NCBI GenBank assembly: GCA_030583905.1
Contig: CP129481.1
Span: 2,696,136-2,760,135 of the forward strand
Direction: 5' to 3'
Length of the DNA: 64,000 nucleotides
Source: Anaerolineales bacterium
Lineage (GTDB): Bacteria; Chloroflexota; Anaerolineae; Anaerolineales; Villigracilaceae
Shown: positions 63,876 to 64,000 of the stretch, piece by piece
Position numbering within the stretch: position 1 is the first letter of the stretch
How the letters are laid out: each line of letters starts with the position of its first letter
Program-made: the position numbers and the translations under genes
The notes under the pieces: generated by a model
What the model saw: the letters and a program-made list of their open reading frames with translations, nothing else
Told to the model about the DNA's origin: nothing
Database searches by the model: none

Positions 63876-64000
63876 GCATCATCCAGCCCGTACCACAGGC
63901 GGTAGGCGCCGCGCCCGAACCCGAACAACATGCTCCACGAACCGCCGCGGACACCGCGGTAATCCGTCAGCGACGGGTCGACGCCCTGCGGATTTTCGCG
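63830..64000 (-). CDS. C-terminal end of a formylglycine-generating-enzyme-like protein
   Basis: Only the last 56 codons are in the window. They read RENPQGVDPSLTDYRGVRGG then SWS, then a Gly/Arg-rich GFGRGAYRLWYGLDD and finish EDIGFRCALSAPP: the RGGSW and GFR end pattern of SUMF1/FGE-sulfatase domain proteins. The stop codon at 63830 overlaps the convergent pabBC gene by 46 bases. Function (formylglycine formation or another FGE-type role) cannot be told. Confidence 0.75.
   Translation of the reverse strand, partial: RENPQGVDPSLTDYRGVRGGSWSMLFGFGRGAYRLWYGLDDAYEDIGFRCALSAPP

Noticed and set aside
1..64000. CRISPR array
   Set aside because: I found no regularly spaced direct repeats of 24-40 bases and no cas-like gene.

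Overview
The window looks like a stretch of chromosome from a Chloroflexota bacterium, most likely of the class Anaerolineae. This is inferred from gene content and order, not proven: one run carries mreBCD, mrdA, minCDE, rodA and gltX; there are several GT39-type membrane glycosyltransferases, a YwiC-like protein, a PabB-PabC fusion, a deazaflavin-type oxidoreductase, and many short palindromic repeats in and between genes. Coding density is high and starts include TTG and GTG. No rRNA, tRNA, CRISPR array, complete insertion sequence or prophage was found.

Layout. Bases 1-5925 are more A/T-rich than the rest and hold a surface-polysaccharide block on the minus strand: two GT4 glycosyltransferases, a Wzx-like flippase, and two tandem acyltransferase genes that are mosaic copies of each other. 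Bases 5979-15591 (minus) are the cell-shape and division block: mreB, mreC, mreD, mrdA (PBP2), minC, minD, minE, a strong terminator, rodA, gltX and a frameshifted gene. Bases 15736-21649 (plus) hold DegV, a DUF2892 protein, a thioredoxin-DUF2892 fusion, uridine kinase, a cyclophilin, a DedA protein, an M20 peptidase and a CBS-ACT protein. rluB and scpB follow on the minus strand, divergent from two lipoproteins, one with a G5 domain and a propeller-like C-terminal half.

Bases 25293-33233 (plus) run from a UDP-sugar epimerase/decarboxylase through GtrA, a thioesterase, GT39, a NodB deacetylase, a FemAB-like protein, GNAT, a UroD-like protein and rsmD, with many start/stop overlaps. An A/T-rich orphan follows, then a second, membrane-anchored cyclophilin, YwiC-like, DUF2007-like and DsrE-like proteins and an acyl-CoA dehydrogenase. 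Bases 37932-42520 (minus) hold a methyltransferase, a ComEA-like protein, GNAT, a CPBP protein, GT39, a SET-domain protein and a small membrane protein. Bases 42618-54035 (plus) combine a second acyl-CoA dehydrogenase, two more large membrane glycosyltransferases, an alcohol dehydrogenase, a complete biotin-dependent acyl-CoA carboxylase, a CYTH protein and a Ddn-like oxidoreductase.

The last part holds murI, a C26 hydrolase, rplS, fabF, two GNATs, moaC-cupin-moaD-moaE, scpA, two VanZ paralogues, pabBC and the tail of a formylglycine-generating-enzyme-like gene. The most notable signals are the mosaic acyltransferase pair, several families of short palindromic elements that have been absorbed into coding sequences, the joined Mre/Min cluster with a terminator touching the rodA start codon, and a bacterial SET-domain gene in an envelope operon.
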